Shown here piece by piece: positions 1-7,231 of a stretch of DNA of 12,226 bases. The notes below the pieces were generated by a model. The model had not been told where the DNA came from, ran no database searches, and saw nothing but the letters and a program-made list of their open reading frames with translations. Source of the DNA: Deltaproteobacteria bacterium (lineage in GTDB: Bacteria; Desulfobacterota; Binatia; UBA9968); the NCBI GenBank assembly GCA_016183145.1, contig JACPFE010000557.1, positions 1 to 12,226 of the forward strand. The letters are read 5' to 3'. Positions within the stretch are counted from its first letter, which is position 1. Every line of letters begins with the position of its first letter. Position numbers and translations under genes: made by a program.

Positions 1-106
1 CCCGCGTGCGCGGGAATGACGAGTCGAGGAGGGCACCCTGTGGAAGGAAATCCCTCCATTTTCATTCTCGGCGGGCGAGCATAAGATCATGGCACACTTC
101 GTGGTG
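1..106. repeat. Dispersed 106-bp repeat, copy A (half REP plus extension)
   Basis: This block matches 10330-10435 in the same orientation with 8 mismatches in 106 positions by eye (about 92% identity) and no gaps. Bases 1-21 are the right half of a REP-like palindrome (CCCGC GTGC GCGGG, then AATGACG). Bases 22-106 are an extension ending in CTTCGTGGTG (97-106). The left half of the palindrome would lie before the window. The function is unknown; this is a non-coding interspersed repeat by appearance. Confidence 0.9.
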
Positions 107-225
107 AATCCGACTTTTCTCATTTTTGGTTGCGGCGTAGCCGCGCTGTGCCTCTGTGGTGAATGCTTCTTCTCAGTTACCCCGGAAGAGCCGCGGAATA
201 AAATGAGCGAAGGATTATAAAGAGC
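107..225 (+). other. Leader region before the deoxyhypusine-synthase-like gene
   Basis: No recognisable gene. One frame stays open from CTG at 38 (inside the repeat) to TAA at 218-220, ending 5 nt before the GTG start at 226. Its 60 codons include a hydrophobic, Cys-rich stretch but match no family I know. An in-frame ATG at 203 would give only five residues. GAAGGA at 209-214 is the best Shine-Dalgarno candidate for the GTG at 226, with an 11-nt spacing. No convincing -35/-10 pair was identified. Confidence 0.4.
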
Positions 226-1665
226 GTGGAATTCGAAGAACTCAAATCGCTGGATCTAAGACGCTGCGCCACCGTGGGCGATATCGTCGACGGGATGCGC
301 CGCTGCGCCTTCGGCGCGCGCATGCTGGGCGAGGTCGCCGGAACGATTCACGAGATGGTCGCCGCCAAAAGGAAACCGGTCGTCATCTACAGCGGATTGA
401 AGAATTCTGCGCTCGGGCTCCTCTTGCAGAAATTCGTCAAGCGTCAATGGTGCGCGCGGATCGTCCTGCCGTCCGAGTATGCGAAAGCCAAAACCCGCGG
501 CGATAATGTCATCGTTGTCGGCGCCTTTTCGGAAAGAAACGCGGAGGCGATCTATAAAAGACCGGCGCGGGCCGTCTTCATCAACCCCTTCGACATGGCG
601 CGCCCTGGACAAATCAAAGATGGTTATTTCCCCGACGCCGTATTCGCCGATCCGCGTTACGTCATGCCGGTCATTAACCTGGCGCTTATGGAGTGGGTCG
701 ACGGCAAGTCCAGTTCCGTCCGCTCCCTCATCCAAAACCTTGCCGGCTATGGCGGCTTAGCCGAGCAGGTCGCCCGTGGCGCCGAGGCCCTTCGCTCCAT
801 GATCAGCGACAAAAACTGCTGCCGCTTTCTGACCGTCAGCGGAGCCATGACCGTGGGCAAAATGGATTTGATCATCTGCGACATGATCGAGTCGGGAATG
901 ATCCATGCCATCACTTCGACCGGCGCGCTGATGGCGCACGGACTGGTTTCGTCGATCGGGCTCAAGCATTACAAGTACGATCCCAAATACAACGACACCG
1001 AGCTGGCAAGACGTAAGCTCAACCGCGTCACCGACACGCTCGAGCCGGAAACCAATCTCGATACCGTCGAGGAAGTCATCGGTGAAGTCATCGACCGCGT
1101 CGACGGCTCGAAGCCCTTGAGCCCGACCGTGCTGAATCGACTCATCGGCAAACACCTGGCCGAGCGTTATCCCAACGACCGTGGCATTCTGAAATCCGCC
1201 TTTCTGCGCGGCGTGCCCGTTTTCGTTCCGGCGTTCGTCGACTCCGAGCTGGGCAACGATCTTTACATCCACAACTTGAAGCGCAAGCGGCGCGGCAAGC
1301 GACCGATCCTCATGGACCTCGAACAGGACAGCAAGAGGCTCATCGAGCTCGTCACCGGGGCAAAGCGCTTTGGGATTTTTTCCATCGGCGGCGGCGTGCC
1401 GCGCAACAGCGTGCAAAACGTCGCGCCGCTGATCGAGATCATCAACGAACGGCTGGGGCCGACATTGCCCAATCGCCGGTTCACTTACGGTATTCGGATT
1501 TGTCCCGACAAGCCTCACTACGGCCACCTATCGGGATGCACCTACTCCGAAAATGAATCCTGGCGCAAAGCGGCCAAAGACGGTGTTTACGCCGAGATGC
1601 TCGCGGATGCCACTCAAGTCTGGCCGTTCCTGGTGAAATACATCATGGAGACGGGTGTGGCGTGA
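226..1665 (+). CDS. Deoxyhypusine synthase-like protein (DHS family), long form
   Basis: Core similarity to deoxyhypusine synthase, an NAD-dependent enzyme that in eukaryotes and archaea transfers aminobutyl from spermidine to eIF5A. Bacteria lack eIF5A, and their homologues are thought to act in polyamine or other chemistry. The core spans about 165-479: TSTGALMAHGL (230-240), EPETNLD (273-279), PVFVPAFVDSELG (331-343), GGGVPRN (388-394) and SGCTYSENESWRK (436-448). Aligned by eye to human DHS, catalytic Lys329 is K448, Trp327 is W446 and Glu323 is E442, all kept. His288 is N394, Asp243 is N344, Asp316 is L435 and Asp313 is Y432, all changed. The protein is about 110 residues longer than human DHS. 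The N-terminus (29-80) resembles the start of the core (175-228). GTG 226 is the start because an in-frame stop lies at 199-201 and no ATG precedes codon 24. It stands alone and is predicted cytoplasmic. The substrate is unknown. Confidence 0.85.
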   Translation: MEFEELKSLDLRRCATVGDIVDGMRRCAFGARMLGEVAGTIHEMVAAKRKPVVIYSGLKNSALGLLLQKFVKRQWCARIVLPSEYAKAKTRGDNVIVVGAFSERNAEAIYKRPARAVFINPFDMARPGQIKDGYFPDAVFADPRYVMPVINLALMEWVDGKSSSVRSLIQNLAGYGGLAEQVARGAEALRSMISDKNCCRFLTVSGAMTVGKMDLIICDMIESGMIHAITSTGALMAHGLVSSIGLKHYKYDPKYNDTELARRKLNRVTDTLEPETNLDTVEEVIGEVIDRVDGSKPLSPTVLNRLIGKHLAERYPNDRGILKSAFLRGVPVFVPAFVDSELGNDLYIHNLKRKRRGKRPILMDLEQDSKRLIELVTGAKRFGIFSIGGGVPRNSVQNVAPLIEIINERLGPTLPNRRFTYGIRICPDKPHYGHLSGCTYSENESWRKAAKDGVYAEMLADATQVWPFLVKYIMETGVA

Positions 1666-1707
1666 CGAGGATGGAAGCGCTGAGCGCCGCGTAGTTAAGC
1701 TAAGTTT

Positions 1708-1793
1708 ACTGGCCGGCGCGAGTCATGTACCTCCGGCAGAGCCGGAGGCTTGATTCGTGATCAGCCTTAGGCTGACTGGCCGGCTGCGCCGGC
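1708..1793. repeat. Cluster of three short hairpins after the DHS-like gene
   Basis: Three perfect palindromes with 3-nt loops follow one another: CCTCCGGC/GCCGGAGG (1730-1748, loop AGA), TCAGCC/GGCTGA (1761-1775, loop TTA) and GCCGGC/GCCGGC (1779-1793, loop TGC). ACTGGCCGGC occurs at 1708-1717 and again at 1775-1784. None is followed by a T-run, so they look like interspersed intergenic repeats rather than classic terminators. They sit between convergent genes and may still help end transcription. Confidence 0.75.
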
Positions 1794-1821
1794 AATGCTC
1801 ACCGGCTCTCCGCCTTCGCTT

Positions 1822-1910
1822 CCTCTCCCTCTGGGAGAGGACTGAGGTGAGGGCGAATCTTTCCTGGCTAATACGGCCCTCACCCTTCCCTCTCCCAAAG
1901 GGCGAGGGTG
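1822..1910. repeat. CCTCTCCC/GGGAGAGG interspersed palindromic element
   Basis: CCTCTCCC TCT GGGAGAGG (1822-1840) is a perfect 8-bp hairpin. GTGAGGGC (1847-1854) pairs with GCCCTCAC (1876-1883), and CACCCT (1881-1886) pairs with AGGGTG (1905-1910). The pieces offer alternative folds that share arms. This layout is typical of dispersed non-coding repeats in high-GC proteobacterial-type genomes. No open frame here has codon features of a gene. Confidence 0.75.
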
Positions 1911-1992
1911 GGATCGTATCGACTCTCTTGGTGCCACGAGTCAATTCTTGTTCCAGGTCGAAACTGCGAGAAAAACGACTGCCGCAAAAGTC

Positions 1993-2027
1993 AAACTTTG
2001 GGAGTTCCCCAGCAGAGCTGGGAGTTT
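1993..2027. repeat. Hairpin with flanking GGGAGTT direct repeats, near pepN end
   Basis: CCCAGC AGA GCTGGG (2008-2022) is a 6-bp hairpin with an AGA loop, flanked by GGGAGTT at 2000-2006 and 2020-2026 and by AAACT/AGTTT (1993-1997, 2023-2027). It lies 43 nt past the aminopeptidase stop on its coding strand. It could act as a weak terminator, but there is no U-run. Its AGA loop matches the hairpin at 1730-1748, suggesting a common repeat family. Confidence 0.6.
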
Positions 2028-2069
2028 ACCTTTGATTAATCAGCAGCCACGAAAGCGCGGTGCTCATTC

Positions 2070-4613
2070 CTACGCTCTTAGCAAATCCCGCCAGCGCGCT
2101 TTGCAGGCAACCGTGATGCGCAGCCGCTCCAGGTGCTGGTTGATTTGCTTCGTTCCCTGTTTCACCGGGTGTTTACCGAAAAACTCTTCGACGTCGGCTG
2201 CAAGGTCGGCAGTCGACAGCCCGATGATCCCTTCGCACATGCGCGGGATGGAGTTGTCGGGATACTGGCGCAGCATGGTATCCCAGTGGGCTTTCATAAA
2301 CACCCATGCCTTTTCGCGCGCGACTTTGTTCAACAGAACATTGCGCATTAGATAGGGCGCGTTCTGCGTCCGCACCTCCGCGTTGATGGTCAGTTGCAAC
2401 GTTTGATCGATAAGATCTTCCTGGCGAAAGTTCGCCAGAGCAAACAGATACCGGGTTTCCTCCTGCGGGGTTGCCGCCGTTTTGAATCGTTTCACGAAGT
2501 TTCCGTAGTCGGCGCCGGCGCCGGTATGGGCGACAATGGCCACAAGGGCGGGAACTACATTTCTATCCACCGCGCTTGAATCCTTTTCATAGTCCACGAA
2601 CGGCGCCCGCGCTCGCTCTTGGCACGCCTGGTTTTCGCCCAATGTGCCGAGCGCCCCGATCAGATCGCCGCGCAGTTGGCCTTCCAGCTCCGTCTCCCCC
2701 GCCCGCGGCGCCCAAGTGAGCCTTTCCAGCGCGGGCGACAGAAGCGCGCGCAATCGTTGCCGCAATACAGCGCACTGCGCCTCGTCGAGAATGCGGTTCA
2801 GATGGTGGCAAGAACCGATCACGGTGGTCCACACGCTAAGATCTTTCTCGTCGCGTAGCAGGTCGATGAGTTCCAGGTAATCCGTCAGCGAAGTGAGGCC
2901 GGCCAGAGTCGTGGCCCAGGTATCGTTGACCAGGTTGAATCGCTCCACCGGCGAGAGCGTTTCTTGCAATTGTCGCCACAACGAATTCACCAACTCCGCG
3001 CTATAACGCACGCGATAGTAGCCATGCCCGCCGGCATTGACGACCGCCCAATCGACATCCGCAACTTCGACCCGCTGTTGACGCTCGGTTAGCAGGATGG
3101 TCATGTTGACGATTCCATTCTTGGTGCCCGCGCGGAGAAAGACCGGCACATGCCACTTGCGCTGCGTAGTGTCCTCATCCTGAAGGTAACGAAAAATGGA
3201 CTGCGACAGCAGGAGTCCTGTACCCTTTTTCTCGACGCTGATCAGTGGATAGCCTGGCTGAAAAATCCACGTGTCCATGAGCGCTCGCACGGGCTGGCGC
3301 GTCGACTCTTCCAGCGCGTCCCACAAATCGGTCGTTTCGGCGTTGGCATAGGCATGGCGGCGCAGATAGAGACGGATGCCGTCTCGAAAGGCGTCGGCGC
3401 CGAGATATTGTTCGAGCATGCGCAGGACCGACGCGCCTTTCTCGTAAGTGAGCACGTCGAACATCCCCGCAGCCTCTTCTGGCTTTTCCACCGGGAACTC
3501 GATGGGACGGGTGCTCTTGAGACCATCGACTTGCATGGCCGCGGCACGGGAAACAGTGAAGCTGTCCCAGCGGCGCCATTCGGGCTTCCAGGCATCGACG
3601 GCGAGCATCTCCATGAACGTCGCGAACGCCTCGTTCAACCACAGACCGTTCCACCAGCGCATGGTGACGAGATCGCCAAACCACATATGGGCGTTCTCAT
3701 GGGAGACCACGTCAGCCACACGCTCCAGTTCCGCCCGTGTCGCTTTGTGCTCGTCCACTAATAGCGCGGTTTCGCGGAAGGTGATGGCGCCGAGATTTTC
3801 CATCGCCCCGGAGGCGAAATCAGGAATCGCGATCAGATCGAGCTTATCGCCAGGATAGGGAATGCCATAGTAGCGGCTGAAATATTCGAGCGACACTCTG
3901 CCGATCTCCCGGCCGAAGTTCGCCAGTTGCTTTTTCCCCGGCACGGCCCAGACGCGCAAGGGCGCTTTCCCAACCATCACTGGATCGCTCGCTTCGAACT
4001 CGCCGACGATGAAAGCCACGAGATAGGTGGACATCTTCATGCTGTCGGCGAAGACGACTTCTTTTTTCCCCGCGCCCGCCAAGGGTGTTTCCCGAATCAC
4101 GCGCGCGTTGGAAATCGCCGTCAATCCTTCATCGACAACCAGCGTAATCTGAAAAACCGCCTTCAGCGCCGGCTCATCCCAGCAGGGAAAGGCGCGACGG
4201 GCGTCCGTCGACTCGAACTGGGTGGTCGCCAGCGTCTTCTCCTCGCCGTTGGCGTTCTTATAGCTGCTTCGGTAAAAGCCGTGCAACTTGTCGTTCAAGA
4301 TGCCGGAGAACTTTATCTGTAATTCCCACGGCCCCGGCCCCACCGTTTCCGTGAAATGTAACGCCGCCTGTTCGTTTTCGGGATCGAGAGTCGCATCTCC
4401 CCGTATCGTCTTGCCGCTCTTGGCCTTGATCGAAACGTCCCGGATTGCCAACTCCGCAGCGTTGAGACAAATCTCCCCCACCGGCTCGTTAACCTGGATA
4501 GCAACTCGTACCTCGCCGTCAAAAGTCGCCGACGCCATATCCGGCATCAGCCGGATCTCATAGCGCTCCGGAGTTACGGTCAGCGGCAATCGGTACGGCT
4601 TTTGTTCCGGCAT
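2070..4613 (-). CDS. pepN: M1 family zinc aminopeptidase (aminopeptidase N type)
   Basis: Cuts single amino acids from peptide N-termini; one Zn(II) ion and a gluzincin active site. Visible motifs: substrate N-terminus recognition GAMEN (269-273), zinc motif HENAH (305-309) with the third ligand in WLNEAF (E328, HExxH-x18-E), and the catalytic Tyr390 in LTYEKGAS. TQFESTDARRAFPCWDEP (131-148) is typical of the N-terminal beta domain. The C-terminal half (about 510-847) fits the ERAP1-type helical domain. The 847-residue length is normal for this class. There is no signal peptide, so it is predicted cytoplasmic. ATG at 4613 is preceded by AGGGAG. The third residue of the zinc motif is Asn where Leu or Ile is more usual; this is not a metal ligand. 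It lies 80 bp downstream of the Asp-box gene on the same strand and could be co-transcribed. The symbol is used in the broad family sense. Confidence 0.95.
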   Translation of the reverse strand: MPEQKPYRLPLTVTPERYEIRLMPDMASATFDGEVRVAIQVNEPVGEICLNAAELAIRDVSIKAKSGKTIRGDATLDPENEQAALHFTETVGPGPWELQIKFSGILNDKLHGFYRSSYKNANGEEKTLATTQFESTDARRAFPCWDEPALKAVFQITLVVDEGLTAISNARVIRETPLAGAGKKEVVFADSMKMSTYLVAFIVGEFEASDPVMVGKAPLRVWAVPGKKQLANFGREIGRVSLEYFSRYYGIPYPGDKLDLIAIPDFASGAMENLGAITFRETALLVDEHKATRAELERVADVVSHENAHMWFGDLVTMRWWNGLWLNEAFATFMEMLAVDAWKPEWRRWDSFTVSRAAAMQVDGLKSTRPIEFPVEKPEEAAGMFDVLTYEKGASVLRMLEQYLGADAFRDGIRLYLRRHAYANAETTDLWDALEESTRQPVRALMDTWIFQPGYPLISVEKKGTGLLLSQSIFRYLQDEDTTQRKWHVPVFLRAGTKNGIVNMTILLTERQQRVEVADVDWAVVNAGGHGYYRVRYSAELVNSLWRQLQETLSPVERFNLVNDTWATTLAGLTSLTDYLELIDLLRDEKDLSVWTTVIGSCHHLNRILDEAQCAVLRQRLRALLSPALERLTWAPRAGETELEGQLRGDLIGALGTLGENQACQERARAPFVDYEKDSSAVDRNVVPALVAIVAHTGAGADYGNFVKRFKTAATPQEETRYLFALANFRQEDLIDQTLQLTINAEVRTQNAPYLMRNVLLNKVAREKAWVFMKAHWDTMLRQYPDNSIPRMCEGIIGLSTADLAADVEEFFGKHPVKQGTKQINQHLERLRITVACKARWRDLLRA

Positions 4614-4660
4614 TTCATCTCCCTTGATGGCATGGCTTGAAGTTGAACATCCTCCATCTT

Positions 4661-4688
4661 CTATCCTCTATCCTCTATCCTCTATCCT
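4661..4688. repeat. Heptamer tandem repeat, 4 x CTATCCT
   Basis: Four perfect copies of CTATCCT, followed by degenerate CTTCCCT, fill most of the 80-bp gap between the Asp-box gene stop (4694) and the pepN start (4613). On the coding strand it reads AGGATAG, a purine-rich tract about 50-75 nt before the pepN start. Copy number could vary by slippage. It is too far from the start to serve as the ribosome site, which is AGGGAG nearer the ATG. Confidence 0.9.
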
Positions 4689-4693
4689 CTTCC

Positions 4694-5860
4694 CTACGCC
4701 CCCGCCATCAGCCGTATCCCGTAGAGCTTTGGTTGCGACACGAGCAGCTTGCGCCAGTTCTCCCCCGCGTCATTGCTCGCGTAGACCGAGCCGTCAGTGT
4801 AAGCGACGCAGAGCGTGTTGACATCTTCCGGGTGAGACGCAAAGCCGCAGGTCATGTGCGGATGCGCCGGCGGGAGACCGCCATTCAACCGGCGCCAGGT
4901 TTTTCCCGCGTCGTCGCTGCGAAGAATCGCCGATTTCGCCCCACCGGTTTCCGCCGTGGTGTAACGGCTGAAGCGCACCGTGTTGTATGGGCCGGCGCGC
5001 ACGGTACGGTGTCCCGGCCAGGAGGCCGGGCCGTTCTCGGCGGCGCCAAGGAAAATACGCTCGGGCACTTTGGGGTTCACCATCATAGGGATCGCATAGG
5101 CGCGCCCCATGCCGTACTCCAGCTTGTACCAGGACTTTCCGGCGTCATCGGTCCTGTAAGTTCCGATTCCCGTGCTCGCGTACAGCGTCTCCAAGCGCGT
5201 CGGGTGACGCGTTACCCAGTGCACATCGCGGTAAACCCGGCCATCTTCATGTTTACCCATCTCGTAGGGAACAATACCCGCGGGATCGTTAACCTTCGGA
5301 AAGGCCGTTGGACTGAACGGGCCGCTGATATCTTCCCAGGTCGCGCCGCGATCGCGGCTGCGCGCAATGCCGCCCTCTTCGATGCCGGCGATGATCTCGT
5401 CGGGTACGCGCGCGTCGAGGGTGATGCAGCGAATATGGGCGGCATGGGGCGGCGGCGGAAAGGTCCATGTGGCGTAGTCGGGTAACTTGCGAAACGCCGA
5501 CAGCTCGCGAAACGAGCGGCCACCGTTCTCACTGATGTAAACTGCCGGCGGCAGTGTGCCGACGTAAATTTCATCGGGCCGCGTCGGATGCACCGCCATC
5601 GCCCAGATATCCCGGCACTCGATTCCGCCCGAGGGCAGCCATTTCCAATTGGCCCCGTTGTCTTCGCTCACATGAACCTCGGTCAGCGTCGCGGCGTATA
5701 ATCGCTTCGGCTCGAACGGATCCTGCGCGACCTCGCGAATTATCTCCCCGTCTATGGCGGCGTTGAGGATCTCCACCTCATCCGACCGGCCGTCCCAACG
5801 ACAGCGCACGAGTTTGTCCGCGGTCAATAAATACATCTGCAACGGTTTATCGCTAGCCAT
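4694..5860 (-). CDS. Asp-box (BNR) beta-propeller protein, sialidase-like fold
   Basis: Six Asp-box motifs (S/T-x-D/N-x-G-x-x-W/F) are spread along 388 residues: 65-72, 110-117, 168-175, 237-244, 315-322 and 362-369. Such boxes mark turns in beta-propellers of the sialidase, VPS10 and Ycf48/HCF136 type. The catalytic residues of true sialidases are not evident, so an enzyme name would be unsafe; a binding or scaffold role is equally possible. No signal peptide or membrane segment is seen, so it is predicted cytoplasmic. The frame is open upstream to 5941, but ATG 5860 is chosen because GGAGG lies 6 nt ahead of it and the 27 extra residues look non-domain. The gene ends 80 bp before pepN on the same strand, suggesting a two-gene unit. 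Confidence 0.85.
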   Translation of the reverse strand: MASDKPLQMYLLTADKLVRCRWDGRSDEVEILNAAIDGEIIREVAQDPFEPKRLYAATLTEVHVSEDNGANWKWLPSGGIECRDIWAMAVHPTRPDEIYVGTLPPAVYISENGGRSFRELSAFRKLPDYATWTFPPPPHAAHIRCITLDARVPDEIIAGIEEGGIARSRDRGATWEDISGPFSPTAFPKVNDPAGIVPYEMGKHEDGRVYRDVHWVTRHPTRLETLYASTGIGTYRTDDAGKSWYKLEYGMGRAYAIPMMVNPKVPERIFLGAAENGPASWPGHRTVRAGPYNTVRFSRYTTAETGGAKSAILRSDDAGKTWRRLNGGLPPAHPHMTCGFASHPEDVNTLCVAYTDGSVYASNDAGENWRKLLVSQPKLYGIRLMAGA

Positions 5861-5866
5861 ACGCAA

Positions 5867-5871
5867 CCTCC
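5867..5871 (-). promoter_or_regulatory. Strong ribosome binding site that fixes the Asp-box gene start
   Basis: On the minus strand GGAGG is followed by TTGCGT and then ATG at 5860. This near-ideal Shine-Dalgarno site decides against the longer open frame beginning at 5941, which has no comparable site. Confidence 0.85.
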
Positions 5872-5952
5872 GCAATGAAAGGATGATGGATGGGATCTGC
5901 TCGAACAGTCGAGACCTAAACCGAATAAGTTTACCTGTCAATAGTTTTGTGG

Positions 5953-6004
5953 AGCCCCACGAGCGTAGTGGAAGGTGCCACGGGCTTACCCGCGGGGCTG
6001 CACC
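5953..6004. other. Possible structured element in the divergent intergenic region
   Basis: AGCCCC (5953-5958) can pair with GGGGCT (5994-5999). Inside are CCAC/GTGG (5957-5960, 5968-5971, sharing two bases with the outer stem) and CGGG CTTA CCCG (5981-5992). GGTGC (5974-5978) can alternatively pair with GCACC (6000-6004). It ends about 75 nt before the hydrolase start. The stems are short and compete, so this may be a repeat relic. The rest of the 218-bp gap shows no gene, and I could not assign promoters for the two divergent genes. Confidence 0.3.
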
Positions 6005-6078
6005 ATGAAGAGCGGAACTATCTTTCGCCTTTGGCTTTTGATAGAAACCGGACGAGTCGCATCAGGTAGGGGAGCGCT

Positions 6079-7170
6079 ATGGACAAAGCCAGAACCGTCG
6101 CTGAAGTCAAAGACGATATCCGTAGCCGCGTGGGCCACCGGGCGCCGTTCCTGCACGCCGACAATGCCGAGGCCGAAGAAGCGTTGGCGCAAATAAATAC
6201 CTTCGAGGGCGAGGCTTGGGCCGTGGCGTGGAACGCATTAGGCGCCCGCTGGGAAGACCGGGCCAACGCCGCCGACAAGGCCGGTGATAGGGCTCAAGCC
6301 AAAGAAGCTTATCTCAAATCCTACGGCTACTACGGCATCGCGCGCCACCCCTTTCCAAGCACACCGGGTAAGCGCCACGGTTATGCCAAGACCCGCGAGA
6401 TGTTTCTCGCCGCGTCGAAATATTTCGATATTCCGGTCGAGCGCGTGTCGATCCCCTTTCAGGACAAAGCCATCGTCGGCCACCTGCGACTGCCGAAAAA
6501 ACTTCCCGCGCCGATGATCATGCACTGGGGCGGCATCGACAATTGGAAAGAAGAACGCCACTCCTTCGCCGAATCGTTCGTCAAAGAGGGCTGGGGCTGC
6601 TTCGTCATGGACAGCCCGGGAACCGGCGAGTGCTCGGTGCTCGCCGGACCAGACGCGCACCAGGTGCACACCGCGGCGTTGGACTATTTATTGAAGCGCC
6701 CGGAAGTTGACGCCGACAAGATCGCCGTCGTGGGCGCCAGCTTCGGCGGCCACTGGTCGACGAAACTCGCTCACCTAGCTCCCGACAGGCTTCGCGCCGC
6801 GGTCAACTGGGGCGGCGGGATTCACCATTTTTTTCAGCCCCAGTGGCAGGAGCGGTCGCGCCACGCCGACTCGTATCTCTTCGATTTGATCGAAGCGCGC
6901 GCCAACCTCTTCGGCAAGAAAACCTTCGACGAATTGTGCGCCGCGATGCCTGCGTTGTCGCTGCTCGACCAGGGCTGGCTCGACAAACCCTGCGCGCCGT
7001 TGCTGATCGTCAACGGCAAAGAAGACAAGCAGGTGCCGCTGGAAGACTTCTATCTGCTGCTTGAACACGGCAATCCCAAGACGATCCGGCTGTTCCCGGG
7101 CGGCCATATGGGCGCAATACCGAATATATTCCATACCGTGATCGCGTGGTTGCATGAAAAATTGGACTAA
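6079..7170 (+). CDS. Alpha/beta hydrolase, FrsA/dienelactone-hydrolase-like
   Basis: A serine hydrolase of the alpha/beta fold. The nucleophile elbow is GASFGG with Ser221; the likely acid is Asp316 in NGKEDKQVP and the likely base is His343 in GGHMG, giving a plausible Ser-Asp-His triad in normal order. A mostly helical N-terminal segment (about 1-120, including AYLKSYGYYGIARHPFPSTP) precedes the core, as in the FrsA/DUF1100-like and 2,6-dihydroxypseudooxynicotine-hydrolase-like groups. The HWGGIDNWKEE stretch (149-159) lies in the oxyanion-hole region. At 363 residues it is normal for this group. ATG 6079 follows AGGGGAG. It has no signal peptide and is predicted cytoplasmic. The substrate is unknown: an ester, lactone or C-C bond are all possible. 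The next gene, on the same strand, is 307 bp away across repeats, so an operon is uncertain. Confidence 0.88.
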   Translation: MDKARTVAEVKDDIRSRVGHRAPFLHADNAEAEEALAQINTFEGEAWAVAWNALGARWEDRANAADKAGDRAQAKEAYLKSYGYYGIARHPFPSTPGKRHGYAKTREMFLAASKYFDIPVERVSIPFQDKAIVGHLRLPKKLPAPMIMHWGGIDNWKEERHSFAESFVKEGWGCFVMDSPGTGECSVLAGPDAHQVHTAALDYLLKRPEVDADKIAVVGASFGGHWSTKLAHLAPDRLRAAVNWGGGIHHFFQPQWQERSRHADSYLFDLIEARANLFGKKTFDELCAAMPALSLLDQGWLDKPCAPLLIVNGKEDKQVPLEDFYLLLEHGNPKTIRLFPGGHMGAIPNIFHTVIAWLHEKLD

Positions 7171-7231
7171 AGCCTAGCTAAAAGTATTTGAAATTCGGAT
7201 ACGAAGAATAGATCGGAAAAACCATGTCTCG

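Noticed and set aside
388..1395. Loss of the catalytic lysine in the DHS-like protein (Arg393 in GGGVPRN)
   Set aside because: On recounting, the human catalytic Lys329 lies in the SWGK motif, which is SWRK (K448) here, so the lysine is kept.
757..1527. Long minus-strand open frame (256 codons) opposite the DHS-like gene
   Set aside because: It is antisense to a well-supported gene, matches no family, and its composition fits a shadow of GC-rich codons.
4637..5485. Plus-strand open frame (282 codons) opposite the Asp-box gene
   Set aside because: It starts in the heptamer tract, and the opposite strand encodes regularly spaced Asp-box motifs.
5861..5941. Longer N-terminus (27 more residues) for the Asp-box protein
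   Set aside because: No ribosome site ahead of 5941, whereas GGAGG lies 6 nt before ATG 5860; the extra residues look non-domain.
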